Source of the DNA: Liolophura sinensis
Taxonomy: Eukaryota > Mollusca > Polyplacophora > Chitonida > Chitonidae
Length of the DNA: 64,000 nucleotides
NCBI RefSeq assembly: GCF_032854445.1
Contig: NC_088305.1
Span: 6,763,606-6,827,605 of the forward strand
Reading direction: 5' to 3'
In this document: piece by piece, positions 36,350 through 48,700 of the stretch
Position numbering within the stretch: position 1 is the stretch's first letter
How the letters are laid out: each line of letters begins with the position of its first letter
Notes under the pieces: generated by a model
Database searches by the model: none
What the model was told of the DNA's origin: nothing
Seen by the model: the letters and a program-made list of their open reading frames with translations, nothing else
Translations under genes and position numbers: made by a program

Positions 36350-38430
36350 CCACTTAATTGCATACTCTCCATACACTTCTGTATCAGGTACAAGCTCACA
36401 TAGATCTACACAATATACTACTTGTATATTTCTGCGTTAGGCACAAGCTTACAAAAATGAACATGACATACCCCTTGTGTGTTTCTGTATTATGGCATAC
36501 CGCTTGTATAGTTCTGAAATAGGTACAAGCTAACATAGAACTCAACATACCACTTGTATATTTTTGTATCAAGTACAAGCTCACACAGATTTACCCAGAA
36601 TGTCGCTTGTATATTTCTGTATTATATATCAATTTACATAGATCCATACGATATACCGCTTGTATACCGCTCGCATAGATCTACTTATTTATTTATTTGA
36701 TTGGTGTTTTACGTCGTACTCAAGAATATTTCACTTGTACGACGGCAGCCAGCATTATGGTGGGTGGAAACCGGGCTCTGCCCGGGGGAAAACCAATTGC
36801 TGACAGACCTTACCACGTACGGCCGGAGAGGAAGCCAGCATGAGCTGGGCTTGAACTCACAGCGGCCGCGGAGGCCCCTCACATAGATCTACATGACACA
36901 CTGTTTGTATATTCCTCTGTCAGATAGAAGTGCACTTAGATAATATGATATACCACTTGTATATTCCTGTAACAGGTACAAGCTTACATAGATCTACATC
37001 ACATACCACTTTTATATTTCTGTAACAGATACAACCTCACATAGATCTACATGGTATACCACTTGTACATTTCTGTATAAGGTACAAGCTTACACAGATC
37101 TAAATTATATAGGATACCACCTTTATATTTTTGCATCAGGTACAAGCTGACATAGATTTACAGGACACATTGCTTGTATATTTCTGCATCGGGTACAAGC
37201 TCAACTACATCTCTGTGACATACCACTTGTATATTTCTGTATCAAATACATCTATGTGACATACCACTTGTATATTTCTTTATCAAATACACATCTGTGA
37301 CGTACCACTTATATATGTTTGTATCAAATACATCTGTGTGACATACCACTTGTATATTTCTGTATCAAATACATCTCTGTGACATACCACTTGTATATTT
37401 CTGTATCGGGTGCAAGCTCAAATACATCTTTGTGACATACCACTTGTATATTTCTGCATCGGGTACAAGCTCAACTACATCTCTGTGACATATCACTTGT
37501 ATATTTCTGTATCAAATACATCTATGTGACATACCGCTTCTATATTTTTGTATCAAATACATCTCTGTGACATACCACTTGTATATTTCTGTATCAAATA
37601 CATCTTTGTGACGTACTACTTGTATATTTCTGCATCGGGTACAAGCTCATCTACATCTCTGTGACATACAACTTGTATATTTCTGTATCAAATACATCTC
37701 TGTGACATACCACTTTCATATTTCTGTATCGGTTACAAGCTCAAATACATCTCTCTGAAATAGCACTTGTATATTTCTATTTCCGGTTGAAGCTCAAATA
37801 CATCTCTGTGACATACCACTTTCATATTTCTGTATCGGTTACAAGCTCAAATACATCTCTCTGAAATAGCACTTGTATATTTCTATTTCAGGTTGAAGCT
37901 CAAATACATCTCTGTGACATACCACTTTCATATTTCTGTATCGGTTACAAGCTCAAATACATCTCTCTGAAATAGCACTTGTATATTTCTATTTCCGGTT
38001 GAAGCTCAAATACATCTCTGTGACAAACCACTTGTATATTTCTGTATCAAATACATTTCTGTTACATAGCACTTTTATATTTCTGTATCAGGTTCAAACT
38101 AAAATACATCTTTGTGACATACCACTTGTATATTTCTGTATCGGGTACAAGTTCAAATAAATCTCTGTGACATACCACTTGTATTTTTCTTTTTCAGGTA
38201 CAAGCTCAAATACATCTCTGTGACATACCACTTGTATATTTCTATATCAGGTACACGCTCAAATACATCTCTGTGGCATACCACTTGTATATTTGTGTAT
38301 CAGGTTCAAGCTCAAATACATCTCTGTGACATACCACTTGTATGTTTCTGTATCAGTTTCAAACTTATAAACATCTGTATGATATACCATTTGTTTTTTG
38401 TCTGTTAGGTACAAGCTTATATATGTCTAC
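36350..38430. repeat. 53-bp satellite, block 2, with 41-bp deletion variants
   Basis: About 38 units. Between about 37220 and 37700 many units lack the GGTACAAGCT segment and are 41 bp long (CTGTATCAAATACATCT); between 37700 and 38010 a pair of variants (TATCGGTTACAAGC and TTTCCGGTTGAAGC) repeats as a dimer of about 106 bp. This shows at least two rounds of local amplification. One SINE sits at 36685-36881. Confidence 0.9.
36685..36881 (-). mobile_element. SINE S2, near full length, inserted in the satellite
   Basis: Minus-strand copy from the (ATTT)n tail to the tRNA-like head (GAACTCACAGCGGCCGC). The 11-bp CATAGATCTAC is present on both sides (36674-36684 and 36882-36892). It may be a target duplication, but that word is also part of the host satellite, so this is not proof. 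Confidence 0.88.
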
Positions 38431-38439
38431 ATGACACTC

Positions 38440-39270
38440 TGCTACTTGCAGTCAAACCCACATTGATGGCCGTTTGAGTTGAGAATCAATGATTTCAGTT
38501 CCACTGATCAGCTGCCGGTTATTAAAACTACAGCCACGATAATTTAGCACTATAGCACTTTTAAAGGATCGCAGCGAACCGCAAAAATTGTAGGTCAGTT
38601 GTGACCTTCCCCTAGAAAAGACTGGTTGGCCTGTCCTGTCTAGTGTCTTGTATGGAGACCCAGGCATGGCATTAAGACGAAGCAGTGACTTGGCCTAAAT
38701 CAGATTGTGTGGGGTGTCTTGTGTGGTGTGTCATTCAAATTTCCCAACTTTTATTATTTTATTGCGGATTACAATCGAGCGACGAAAAGAGAAATTTTCC
38801 CAAGTAAAGAGTCTGTTTCTCATTCTCCCATGGTGTACATGCTCAAGAGTTAACCAGATATAGCTTTGAGATTTAAGCATGTCTCTGATGAAGATCGTCA
38901 GGGATGACTTGGACGTTATCGCTACCAGTCATATTTTAAGGGGAGATAACTTTGGAATGCGTGTCCTTCCACTTATCTCCCTTTGGGGAATTTATCGGAT
39001 GCAGTTTTATTTTCGATAGACACCATTTCCTCTCCGTTATCGCACAGCCTGAACGAGAAGTCTGTGTAATGTGAACAAATAATGGAATACATGTCTGTGA
39101 GAATCTCTGCACATAACAAAAGACATAGCTTTTGTGAGTGCAAGGGAGATAGATAGAAAAGAAGACACCAACCTCCTCATTTAATTCAAACAACTTCTTC
39201 ATTTAAATCAGACCAGGTAGGCCTACAGACCCATCTTTTTAGAGATGAGGTAGACCTACCCTTAGATGGT
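38440..39270. repeat. Spacer module, copy 2
   Basis: Homologous to 35425-36345 along its whole length, with a deletion of the 35650-35800 part and small indels. It keeps the GGGGAGATAA...TTATCTCCC pair near 38939-38983 and the open minus-strand frame (39202-38936). Confidence 0.85.
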
Positions 39271-39274
39271 ATTC

Positions 39275-41020
39275 TTAGATGTATATTTCCGTATTAGGTA
39301 CAAGTTTACACAGATCTATATGACATACCGCTAGTTTATTAATTACATACCGCTGGTTTATTAATTACAAGATCAACAAATTTCCATATGGCATACCATT
39401 TGTATATTTTTGTATTGGGTAAAAGCTTTCACAGACTTACATGGAATACCGTTTTTATATTTCTGTATACGGTACAAAATTACATAGCTCAACATGGCAT
39501 ACAAAAAATCTACATCACATAGTGCTTGTATATTTCTGTCTTATGGCACACACTTTTTTAGTTATGTATTGTGTGTAAACTTACACAGATATACATTACA
39601 CACCGCTTGCCATTTCTGTATTAGGTACAAGCCCTCATAGTTCTACATGACATACCATTAATATAATTCTGTTTTAGGTACAAGCTCACATAGATCTACA
39701 TGGCATACCACTAGTTTGATTATCTTTTATTTTTAAAATCACAAATTTTAATATGACATGCTATCTTTATATTTCTGCATCATTTACAAAAGTACATTGA
39801 TCTATATTACTTATATATTACTGACTTGTATATTTCAGTGTTAGCAACAAGCTCACATAGATCTATATGACATACCACTTGTATATTACTGTATTAGGAA
39901 AAAGCTGGCACAGATCTACATGACATACCCCTTGTATATGCCTGCATTAGGCACCTGCTCATATATATCTACATGACATACCAATTATACATTTCTGAAT
40001 TAGACCTAAACTTACCTAGATCTACATGACATAGTGCCTGTTTATTTCTGTGTTAGGTACACGCTTTCTTAAATCTGCATAACATGCCACTTGTGTATTT
40101 CTGTGTCAGTTACCATCTCACATAAATCTGCATGACATACCACTTTTATATTTCTGTATTATGCCATACCGCGTGTTTAGTGACGTATTATGTATAAACT
40201 TACACAAATCTACATTACACAACGCTTGCACATTTCTGTACTTGGTACAAACCCACATTCTAGTTCTACATGACATACCACTTGTATATGTCCGTAGTAG
40301 GTAAAAGCTTACATAGATCTATATAACATACCGCTGGCTTTTTTATTGTTGTATTAATTACAAAATCACATATTTCTATATGACGTACCACTTGTATATT
40401 TCCATATTAGGCACAAGCTCATATAGATCACATCCCATACCACCTTTTTTATTTCTGTAACGTCACATATATCTACATGACATGGCACTTGTATATTTCT
40501 GTATTAGATACAAGCTCACATAGATCTTCATGACATTTCGCTGGTATATTTCTACATTATCTATCAACTAACATAGATTTATATGACATACCACTTTTAT
40601 CTTTCTACATAGTAACAAGCTTACATAGATCTACACGATATATCGCTGGTATATTTCTGTATCAATTACAAGATTACACAGTTGTATATGACACACCATT
40701 TGTATATTTCGTTGTCAGGAACAAGTAAACATAGATAAACATGACACACGGGTTGTATATTTCCGTGTAAATTACAAGCTCAAATAGATGTACGTGACAT
40801 ACCACTTGTATACTTATATGTTAGGCACAAGCTCACAAAATTTTACATACACACAACATAGATCATACATAGATCTTTCAGTTAGAAAATTACATAGATC
40901 TACATGACATACCGCTTTTAAATTTCTGTATCAGTTACAAGCTCACACAGTTCAACAGGACAGACCACTTGTATAATTCTTTATCAGAAACAACCTCACA
41001 TAGGTCTAAATGACATACCG
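39275..41020. repeat. 53-bp satellite, block 3 (diverged)
   Basis: About 30 units of the same satellite with the variant GCTCACATAGATCTACATGA instead of the CTCAAATACATCTCTGTGA of block 2. Units are more diverged from each other than in block 2, so this block is older or has not been homogenised recently. Confidence 0.9.
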
Positions 41021-41470
41021 CTTCCCAAGCAAAGAGTCTGTTTCTCATTCTCTCATGATGTACATGCTCAAATGTTAACAAGATATAGCTTTGAGATTAA
41101 AGCATGCCTCTGACGAAGATCGATCTGGCCAGAGTGGTTTGCACGTTTTAGCTACGATTTTTAGGGCAGACAACTTTCGGATGCGTTTTCTTAGACTTAT
41201 CCCCCTTTTTGGAATTGATCGTGTACAGTTTTATTTTCGATGGACACCATTTTCTCTCCGCACACCCTGAACGAAAAGTTTGTGTAATGTGAACAAATAA
41301 TGGAATACATGTCTGTGAGGATCTCTGAATATAAAAACCATAGCTTTTCTGAGTGCAAAGAATATAAGTAGAAAAGGAGAAACCAACAACTTCTTCATTT
41401 GAATATATATGTAGGCCTACAGGCCCATGCTTGTAAAAGTAAATCCAAAGTGAATAGATTGTATTCTTTC
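41020..41470. repeat. Spacer module, copy 3 (5' part missing)
   Basis: Begins at the CCCAAGCAAAGAGTCTGTTT block, so the first half of the module is absent. The inverted pair is mutated (AGGGCAGACAAC...TTATCCCCC). The minus-strand frame is still open and runs on into the 45-bp array, giving a 279-codon frame (41987-41148). Confidence 0.8.
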
Positions 41471-41474
41471 TAGA

Positions 41475-42020
41475 CATAGACGTCAGGTAGACCCAGTATT
41501 GGATTGTATTCTTTCTACGCAGAGACGTCAAGTAAACCCACAGTTTGATTGTATACTCTCTGTACCTAGACGTCAGGCTGACCCACCATTCCATTGTATA
41601 CTCTGTACACAGAGCCGCCAGGTAGACCCACCACTTGATCATATATTTTCTGTATTTGCAGACGTCAGACCCACCATTAGACAGTATACTCTCTATACAC
41701 GGACGTAGTGTAGACACACCATTTGACTGTATGTTCTCTACACACAGATGTGAGGTAGGCACACCATTTGACCGTATACTCTCTACACACAGATGTGAGG
41801 TAGACACACCATTTGACTGTATATTCTCTACACACAGATGTGAGGTAGACACACCATTTGACTGTATATTCTCTACACACAGATGTGAGGTAGACACACC
41901 ATTTGACCGTATACTCTCTACACACAGATGTGAGGTAGACACACCATTTGACAGTATACTCTCTAGACACGGACGTAGTGTCAGCACACCATTTGACAGT
42001 ATACTCTCTACACAGTGATG
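41475..42020. repeat. 45-bp minisatellite
   Basis: About 12 units of CACACAGATGTGAGGTAGAC followed by ACACCATTTGACTGTATATT and CTCTA. The period is 15 codons and units lack stops in several frames, so long repetitive frames arise on both strands (STHRCEVDTPFDCIF on plus). The first units are diverged; those from 41715 to 41960 are almost identical. Single units of the same kind also lie at 36310-36360, next to spacer module copy 1. Confidence 0.92.
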
Positions 42021-42427
42021 TCGGCTGGCCCACTTTTTGGTTCTTTTTTGGACTTAAAATTGTAACATCTTGAAAAATCTTGACATGGTGAGAATTTGTG
42101 AGTTACAGATTAATGTTGGCAGAGACGAATTTTTTTAGTATGGCTGGCACGTCAGATACTACTGTTGGCCATGCAGCTGTCTGTTACTTAACTACATTAT
42201 GTAAGTGCTCGTGGAGCAGTTTGCCCCAAGCAGAAAAGATCTATCATCGTTATATAAGGCTATCGCACCTTTAGGATTCCTGATGAAATTGCTTGTTCGC
42301 CTTAGGCGCCCTTCTGGTCTCCGACTAGGTATGACATGGTCTGTGACTTTATCCAGATCGCCGAATTCTGCATAAAAACGACCTCAATTTCTATTCTACA
42401 AGGCACTGTTTTCTCTAATGATTACAG
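42021..42427 (+). promoter_or_regulatory. Region upstream of the RING-FG gene; acceptor at 42427
   Basis: No coding signature. It ends in an acceptor-like tract, TTTTCTCTAATGATTACAG, immediately before the first coding exon, so the gene probably has an untranslated first exon further upstream. I cannot identify that exon, a TATA box or a start site. Confidence 0.4.
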
Positions 42428-42462
42428 GTCAAACCGAAAATAACGGCCGAAAATTTGCGACG

Positions 42463-42795
42463 ATGGATTTAGAGGATCTGGACTGTTCAATATGCAGGGA
42501 CATTTTTAAAGAGCCCGTGGCACTGCCCGACTGCCAACATGTCTTTTGTAGGCAATGCATCCAGTCCTTGGTCGATGCAGCCCACAGGGAGACCCAGAGT
42601 CCGCGCTGTCCTGATTGTCGTTGTCCAATTGACCTGGGAAAGAGGGGTGTCTTTGAGCTTCCCCTCCAAAACCGATTGAAATCAATGGCAAGGAAGGTCA
42701 AGGAAGAAAACCAGCAGTTCATATATCATAAGAGTCTTCATGAACATGAAGAGCATTGCTTAAGGGACATTAAGCTGGAAACCAAAGCTGCAAAG
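42463..42795 (+). CDS. Exon 1: RING finger and linker
   Basis: The ATG at 42463 has A at -3 and G at +4 and is preferred over the in-frame ATG at 42418, which lies upstream of the acceptor at 42427. The C3HC4 ligands are complete: C8-x2-C11, C24-x-H26, C29-x2-C32, C49-x2-C52 (CSIC, DCQHVFCRQC, CPDC), with the usual hydrophobic I10 and the PDC...P loop. The region from residue 60 is charged and helical and has no B-box Cys/His pattern. The exon ends AAAG|GTAACT in phase 0 after 111 codons. The open frame past the donor is intron. Confidence 0.9.
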
Positions 42796-45700
42796 GTAAC
42801 TTTCCAATTGCCCTCAAAAGTGATTCTGTCCCATAAATGGAATCAAAGATCGATTAATTCAGATATTTGTCCATTAATCGTAGAAACACACGATGTTTAG
42901 TTCAAGGCCACCACAACTGGCGAGATTTCCTTGTGTTACCTTGTCGGTTTGCTGATTATACACGCGGGTAATGGGGAGAGGTCTTATACATTCGTTAGCG
43001 ATCAGTAGCTTTCGGTCATTATCGGAATGCCAAATGCAAGAAAGTGCAGCAGTTACTTGTCAAAAACCGTGTGATTTTCGCTAAACACCTTGAAAAAGTG
43101 ATGGTGTCTTGAGTCCCGTTTTGATATTTGGCGTTAATAACAATATGTTACCTAACACGTTTGTTTCTCCAGGAAACCTTGACTGAAAAAGTAAAAGAGT
43201 GTGAGAAGACAAAGACAAGAATATTGGCCTGCAGTAACATTTGTACGGAGCTGTCTACACTTATAAAGGTCTGTAAATAACGACTTTTTTAGCAGCCTTG
43301 CTTGATATTACCTAGCACTTTTTATGTCAACTTTTTGACAAATACACAGTAGTTCACGGTCCATGCTTGGCACTGGGGTTGGGGTGTGGGTGGAGGGTGG
43401 TGTGGGGGAGGCCGCTACGGGTATGTGAAGAGTTAGCTGAATGGTTTTGTGGGTTGGTATATAAAATTATAGATTGTGAATATCTCTACTGTATCGTTGT
43501 TTCATTTGCGATGTCCTGTTTAGCCCCTTGTATTTACAAGGGAGGGCAGCAAGGTAGAGAAGCGAAAAAGCCAGTTAGTGAGTTGACTTCTGTAGTTGAT
43601 ACACACCCGCTACCTTAGTCAATGACTATTGAACGTAGCAGAGACAGCAGCTGAGAGGACTGAGTAAGGTGGTGACAAACTGTACGCCTGACAAGACGAG
43701 CGTGTTCCATGCTCCATTACGTAACTTCGCCTTCTCTTCTTGCCCCGACCTATTGGGGTGGGCTGGGGAAGACAATAACCCTCATTAGGTTTAACTACTG
43801 TTTGTTTATTACAAGTTCCCGATGCATCTGTGTATGGTCTGTCGTTGCTCATCTACATAATGGCTGACACATGCAGTCTCACTCACAAATGTTCTCTCTA
43901 TTCCAAAGAAAAAGAAGAGACTGATGCTGGAGGAGATAGAGGCAGCCTATTTCAAGGCGCTGACGAAGTTAAAGACCTGGAGAAATGTAGCGGAGGCGGA
44001 AGTCAAACAGCGAGAAGAAGTCCAGACCTCACGTCACGACCAAATTATGACGCTACTCGTTGAAAAGCAGGCCGAAATCGACAGAATTATAGAGTCGTCT
44101 AAGTCGTTATCGTCTGAACCGGATCATTCGTTATTGAAGGTGAGACTTAGAACGAGAACGGGTCGTCACTCTGTACTCCCATTGAGGGCCGTCTTCATCT
44201 TGTTGATCTGGAATGTCCAATATGGTTGACGGCTTGTATATATGTACAAAGGTCTGTTCCGACGCCCAGGTCGTCCCACTTGCACGTGATAGGTTACCAT
44301 CATGTCAGTCATACATGTATCATCTTCACGTTTTTGTTATATGATATGTCTGAGCATGTATCACAAGAGTAACAGCGAATGTAATAAAACAAAATGACAG
44401 TTATCAAACAGTGGTTTTGAAATGCAAAGCTTTCCTCATTCCATTGTGGTGAAACAAATCACTCTTGTACATATTCACAATCAACTGAATAAAATACAGG
44501 ATATAGGTAAGAGAAACCATAGAGGTACAGGAAAATTTAACAGTAATGTTAGGACATTCACAAGATAATGGCTACATATGTTGTCACAAGATGATGACTA
44601 TATATGTTGACACAAGCTGATGACAACATGCGTTGTCACAGGCGCACGGCCATATACGTTGTCACAAGCTGGTGACAACATACGTTGTCACAAGCTGATG
44701 ACAACCTAGGTTGTCACAAGCTGATGACAACCTACTGATGACCACATACATTGTCACAAGCTGATGACCACATGCGTTTTCACGAACTGTTGACAACATA
44801 GGTTGTCATGAGCTGATGACTGATACGGGCTGATGACCACATACGTTGTCACAAGCTGATGAGCACATTTGCTGTCACAGGCTCATGAAAGCATTGAATA
44901 CCTTTGAGGTGTATAGCCTTCATGTTCTCAAATCGCTGACTGTGGTACGTATATTGCGTGAGTACGTAGTAAGGCGGTTGTCTTTCTGATTGACTCATAA
45001 AGACAGTAAATTCTCTCATCATTGATATTTTTTTCTTTTGATAGGAAATAACCCAGTCAAGGACAAGGTAAGTGTATGCGGTTCCTTCGGAAATAAAAGA
45101 CCAGTGTGGGTTAAGGAAGAATTTAGTGCTTGGCGGCTTAGCTAACACGAACGGAATGCACTTTCTAAAAGTCATGCAAAAGGCTATCTCAACCGGATGA
45201 AGTACGCTCTCACACGGATACAGTACACAACCTCACATTGATACGAATGGAATGCACATTCTGAAAGGGATGCAAAAGGCTATCTCAACCGCATGAAGTA
45301 CGCTCTCACACGGATGCAATACTCAATCTCACATTTTCACTTACATACAAAACACTACCTCACAGAGATACAATGCGCTACCTCACAGAGATACAATAGG
45401 CTCTCTCACACATAGATACAATACCCTCTCTCATACGGACAATACGCTTTTTCACACGGACGCAATTGGCTTTGTCACATGGATGCAATACGCTTTCTCA
45501 CCCTGATGCAAAACGCTTTCTCACGCGGATGCAAAACGCTCTCTCACGGGGATACAATTCGCCCTCTCACACGGATAGAATCGGCTCTCCCACAGCGATA
45601 CAATACGCTTTGTCACAGAGACGCAACGCACTCTCTTACATGGATGCAATACGCTTTCTCACACGGATGGAATGGGCTCTACCACAGGGATGCAATACAA

Positions 45701-48700
45701 TCTCTCACACTGATGCAATGCACTTTGTGACAAATATACAACGCCTTCTCTTATACGTCTATATAACTTATCTGGAATTTTTGTAAACAAGTCAGTACTA
45801 TGTGCTTGCAACAACCGCTTGTTGAATGCTCACAAGTTTTGTAGTTGACGAATACTAGATATGCCTTTCAGAAATGCCTATGTAGATGCCAGCTAACCCC
45901 CCACGAAGATCACAGTGAACTAACAGCTATATAGTTACTGACCACGAACCGTGTGTCAGGTGATACACTAATGCATCTCACGGTAAATAATCTAATATAT
46001 TATAAAAAAAACAACGGTTAAGTTATTGGAGATTAGACATCGACGAGGAATTTGAAGAAAAGCCAAGCATTTGCCGCTCTTTTAATTTATTGATTTATTT
46101 ATTTACTTCATTGGTGTTTTACGCTGTATTCAAGAACATTTAACCTATATGACAACGGCACCATTATAGTGGAAGGAAAGAGTTCTTATGTCTACATGTC
46201 ACATAATAATTAAAACAGTTATAATTAGGTTTAACCATTTTCTCAACAACCCGAATTCCGCCTGTTTTAGTCCAATAAATATGTATAGCTTTCACACAGT
46301 GTACGTCCTCAGGTCAATTATTAACTGGTCAGTCAGGTAGAACTTGTCCCATTCCCGAAACAGACAGCAGTGTGGAAGTCACGTTTGTGCTGTTCCCGAG
46401 ATAAACAGCAAGGTGGAAGTTGGGTTTCTACCATTCCCGACATATCCAACGGTGTAGAAGTTGCATTTGTACCATTCTGAGACAGGCAGCAGTGTAGAAG
46501 TTGCGTTTGTACCATTCCAGAGACAGACAGCAGTGTGAAAGTTTCAATAGTACCATTCCCAAGACAAACAGCAGTGTGGAAGTTCCATTTTAGTATTCAG
46601 CAATGATAGGCAGCAATGTGAAAGTTTTATTTGTATCATTTTAGACGGGCTGCTGTGAAGAGGTTTGCGTTTGTACCATTCCAGTTACAGACAGTACTGT
46701 AGAAGGTGCGTTTGTACCATTCCAACATAGACAGCAGTGTGGAAGTTCGATTTGCACCACTCCTAAGACAGAGCCGTGTAGAGGTTTCATTTTAGTATTC
46801 CAGGGATACAAAGCACTGTAGCAGTATCATTTGTATCATTCCGAGACATGCAATTGGGTGGAAGTTGCGCTTGTACCATTCCCGAAACAGGCAGCAGTGT
46901 GGAAGTTTCATTTGTATCATTCCGAGACACGCAGCTGTGTAGAAGTTGCTTTTGCGCCATTCCAGTTACAGACAGCAGTGTGGGAGTTACAATTATACCA
47001 TTCCAGAGACAGACAGCAGTGTGAAAGATGCATTTATAATATTCCCCAAACAAACAGCAGTGTAGAAGATTCATTTTTATTACCGCAGAGACAGACAACA
47101 CTGTGGAAGTTGCACTACCTCGTGAAAGACAGCAGTGTCGAAATTGTACTATTCTCAAAAGAGACAGCAGTGTGAAAGTTTGAGCCATTGCAGAGATAGA
47201 CAGCATTGTGGATATTTCATTTGTACCTTCCCAAGACAGACAGCATCTTCAACATTTCATTTTACAATCCCAGAAAGCAATGTTGAAGCTGCCTTTGTAC
47301 ATTTCCGAGAAAAACAGTAATGTGGAAGGTGCATTTGTATTATCCCAAGACAGACTGCAGCGTGAGTGTTTTATTTGTACAATGCCAGAGACACTCAACA
47401 GTGTCGAAGTCTTGTTTCTACCGTTGCAGAAACTGTGGAAGTTCCATTTGTATCGTTCCAGAGACAGACAGCAGTGTGGAAGATGCATTGCATCATTCCC
47501 GAAGCAGGTAGCAGTCTGGGAGTTTCATTTGTGCTATTCCAGAGAAAGACATCCGTGTCAAAGTTGCGTTTGTACAACCCGCCATACCCGCATGCGCAAA
47601 CAGTGTTCATCGAGAGTATTTGTACCATTGACGCACTGAAGCTGTTAAGAATTAGAAAAGAAAACAGATGTTTTCCCCTCAGTTACTTGCGGAGCCGTAA
47701 AATGGACATGATTTTTTTTTATCTGCAGTTCTTTTTTCACTTTTGCAGTCGGAGTTTATCTTTTTTAAGCAGCGCCTCCTCACACTATCTATCTCACTGT
47801 GGGTGGATAGATGTTGCTGTTTATATTGGATAAAGCAGACGACAAATATAAACAAAGAAACAAAATGGCGATTTTTTTCTATCGGAGTAAACGTTTATTT
47901 TAAAGGAGAAAAGTATCAGGTTACAGATATTTTAAAGTCCATAGGGGCGTTTGAATGCTGCGCAATAAGAGATAATAACGGTTTCACGAAATCTTAATTT
48001 TTTTTACATATGGGTCTGATAATTTTTCCTGCGAGTCTTTCTTTCAGCGGCCTCTCATAAACGTCACAGTTGACCACAAATCATGGTATGGCAATCAAAC
48101 AATGGGTCACAAAACGAACGGATCCACGATGTCTGATATTTTCCACGATGCAAAACTTAACCGCCGGTACACGAATCACTGCGTCCGGGCTACGACAGTC
48201 ACAGTTCTTGCTGATGCCGGAGTTTCTGTGATGGACCCTATGTGTGTGACAAGCCAGCGCAATGAATCCAATGTACGGAGTTATATCACCAAACCGTCCG
48301 TTTCAAAACGCCGTGAGATCAGCAATACCATGCATGCTTCAAGTGTGTTATCAGAGAATGCTGAAAATGAAAATGCCGTTGAGTGAAAATACTCCCTTGT
48401 CAGTCACGCCCATCCCAGAGCAAAATCCCAGTTTTCAGTCATGCCTCAAGGTTTTGGAGGGTCGTTCAACAATGCAACAATAAATAACAGCAGAGTTCAC
48501 GTCAACTTCACATCCTCAGGATAGTGGACTGGCTGCAGATCGTCCATTTCAACCCCCAATCCTTGTTTGATGTTTATCCGTGTTAAACTGTTGTTTCCCC
48601 CCCACCACAGTGTTCAGTCCGTTTACTCATGTTTTCTCTCTGCCAACGCTATTGTCTGACTGCCGCCAATATATCGCCGTTGACCCAGATCTTCAAATTT

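Noticed and set aside
41148-42033. Long frames on both strands over the 45-bp array as genes
   Set aside because: Both strands are open at once over identical units, which is typical of satellites whose period is a multiple of three.
42418-42900. 160-codon intronless RING protein as the full gene
   Set aside because: The first 15 codons include the acceptor at 42427, and the frame past 42795 crosses a consensus donor and becomes non-coding; the next exons continue the coiled coil in phase.
43173-43268. Link between the 96-nt exon and the 96-bp satellite
   Set aside because: The lengths agree but the sequences do not; the exon length is explained by TRIM gene structure.
46333-47833. Several 60-155 codon frames in the 41-bp array
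   Set aside because: They overlap on both strands, change with each indel in the array and show no domain.
48102-48386. The recombinase fragment as a normal exon of the RING-FG gene
   Set aside because: It contains a stop at 48384 and no donor-bounded frame that would lead on to exon 5, while the 23-nt microexon joins exon 5 directly in the right phase.
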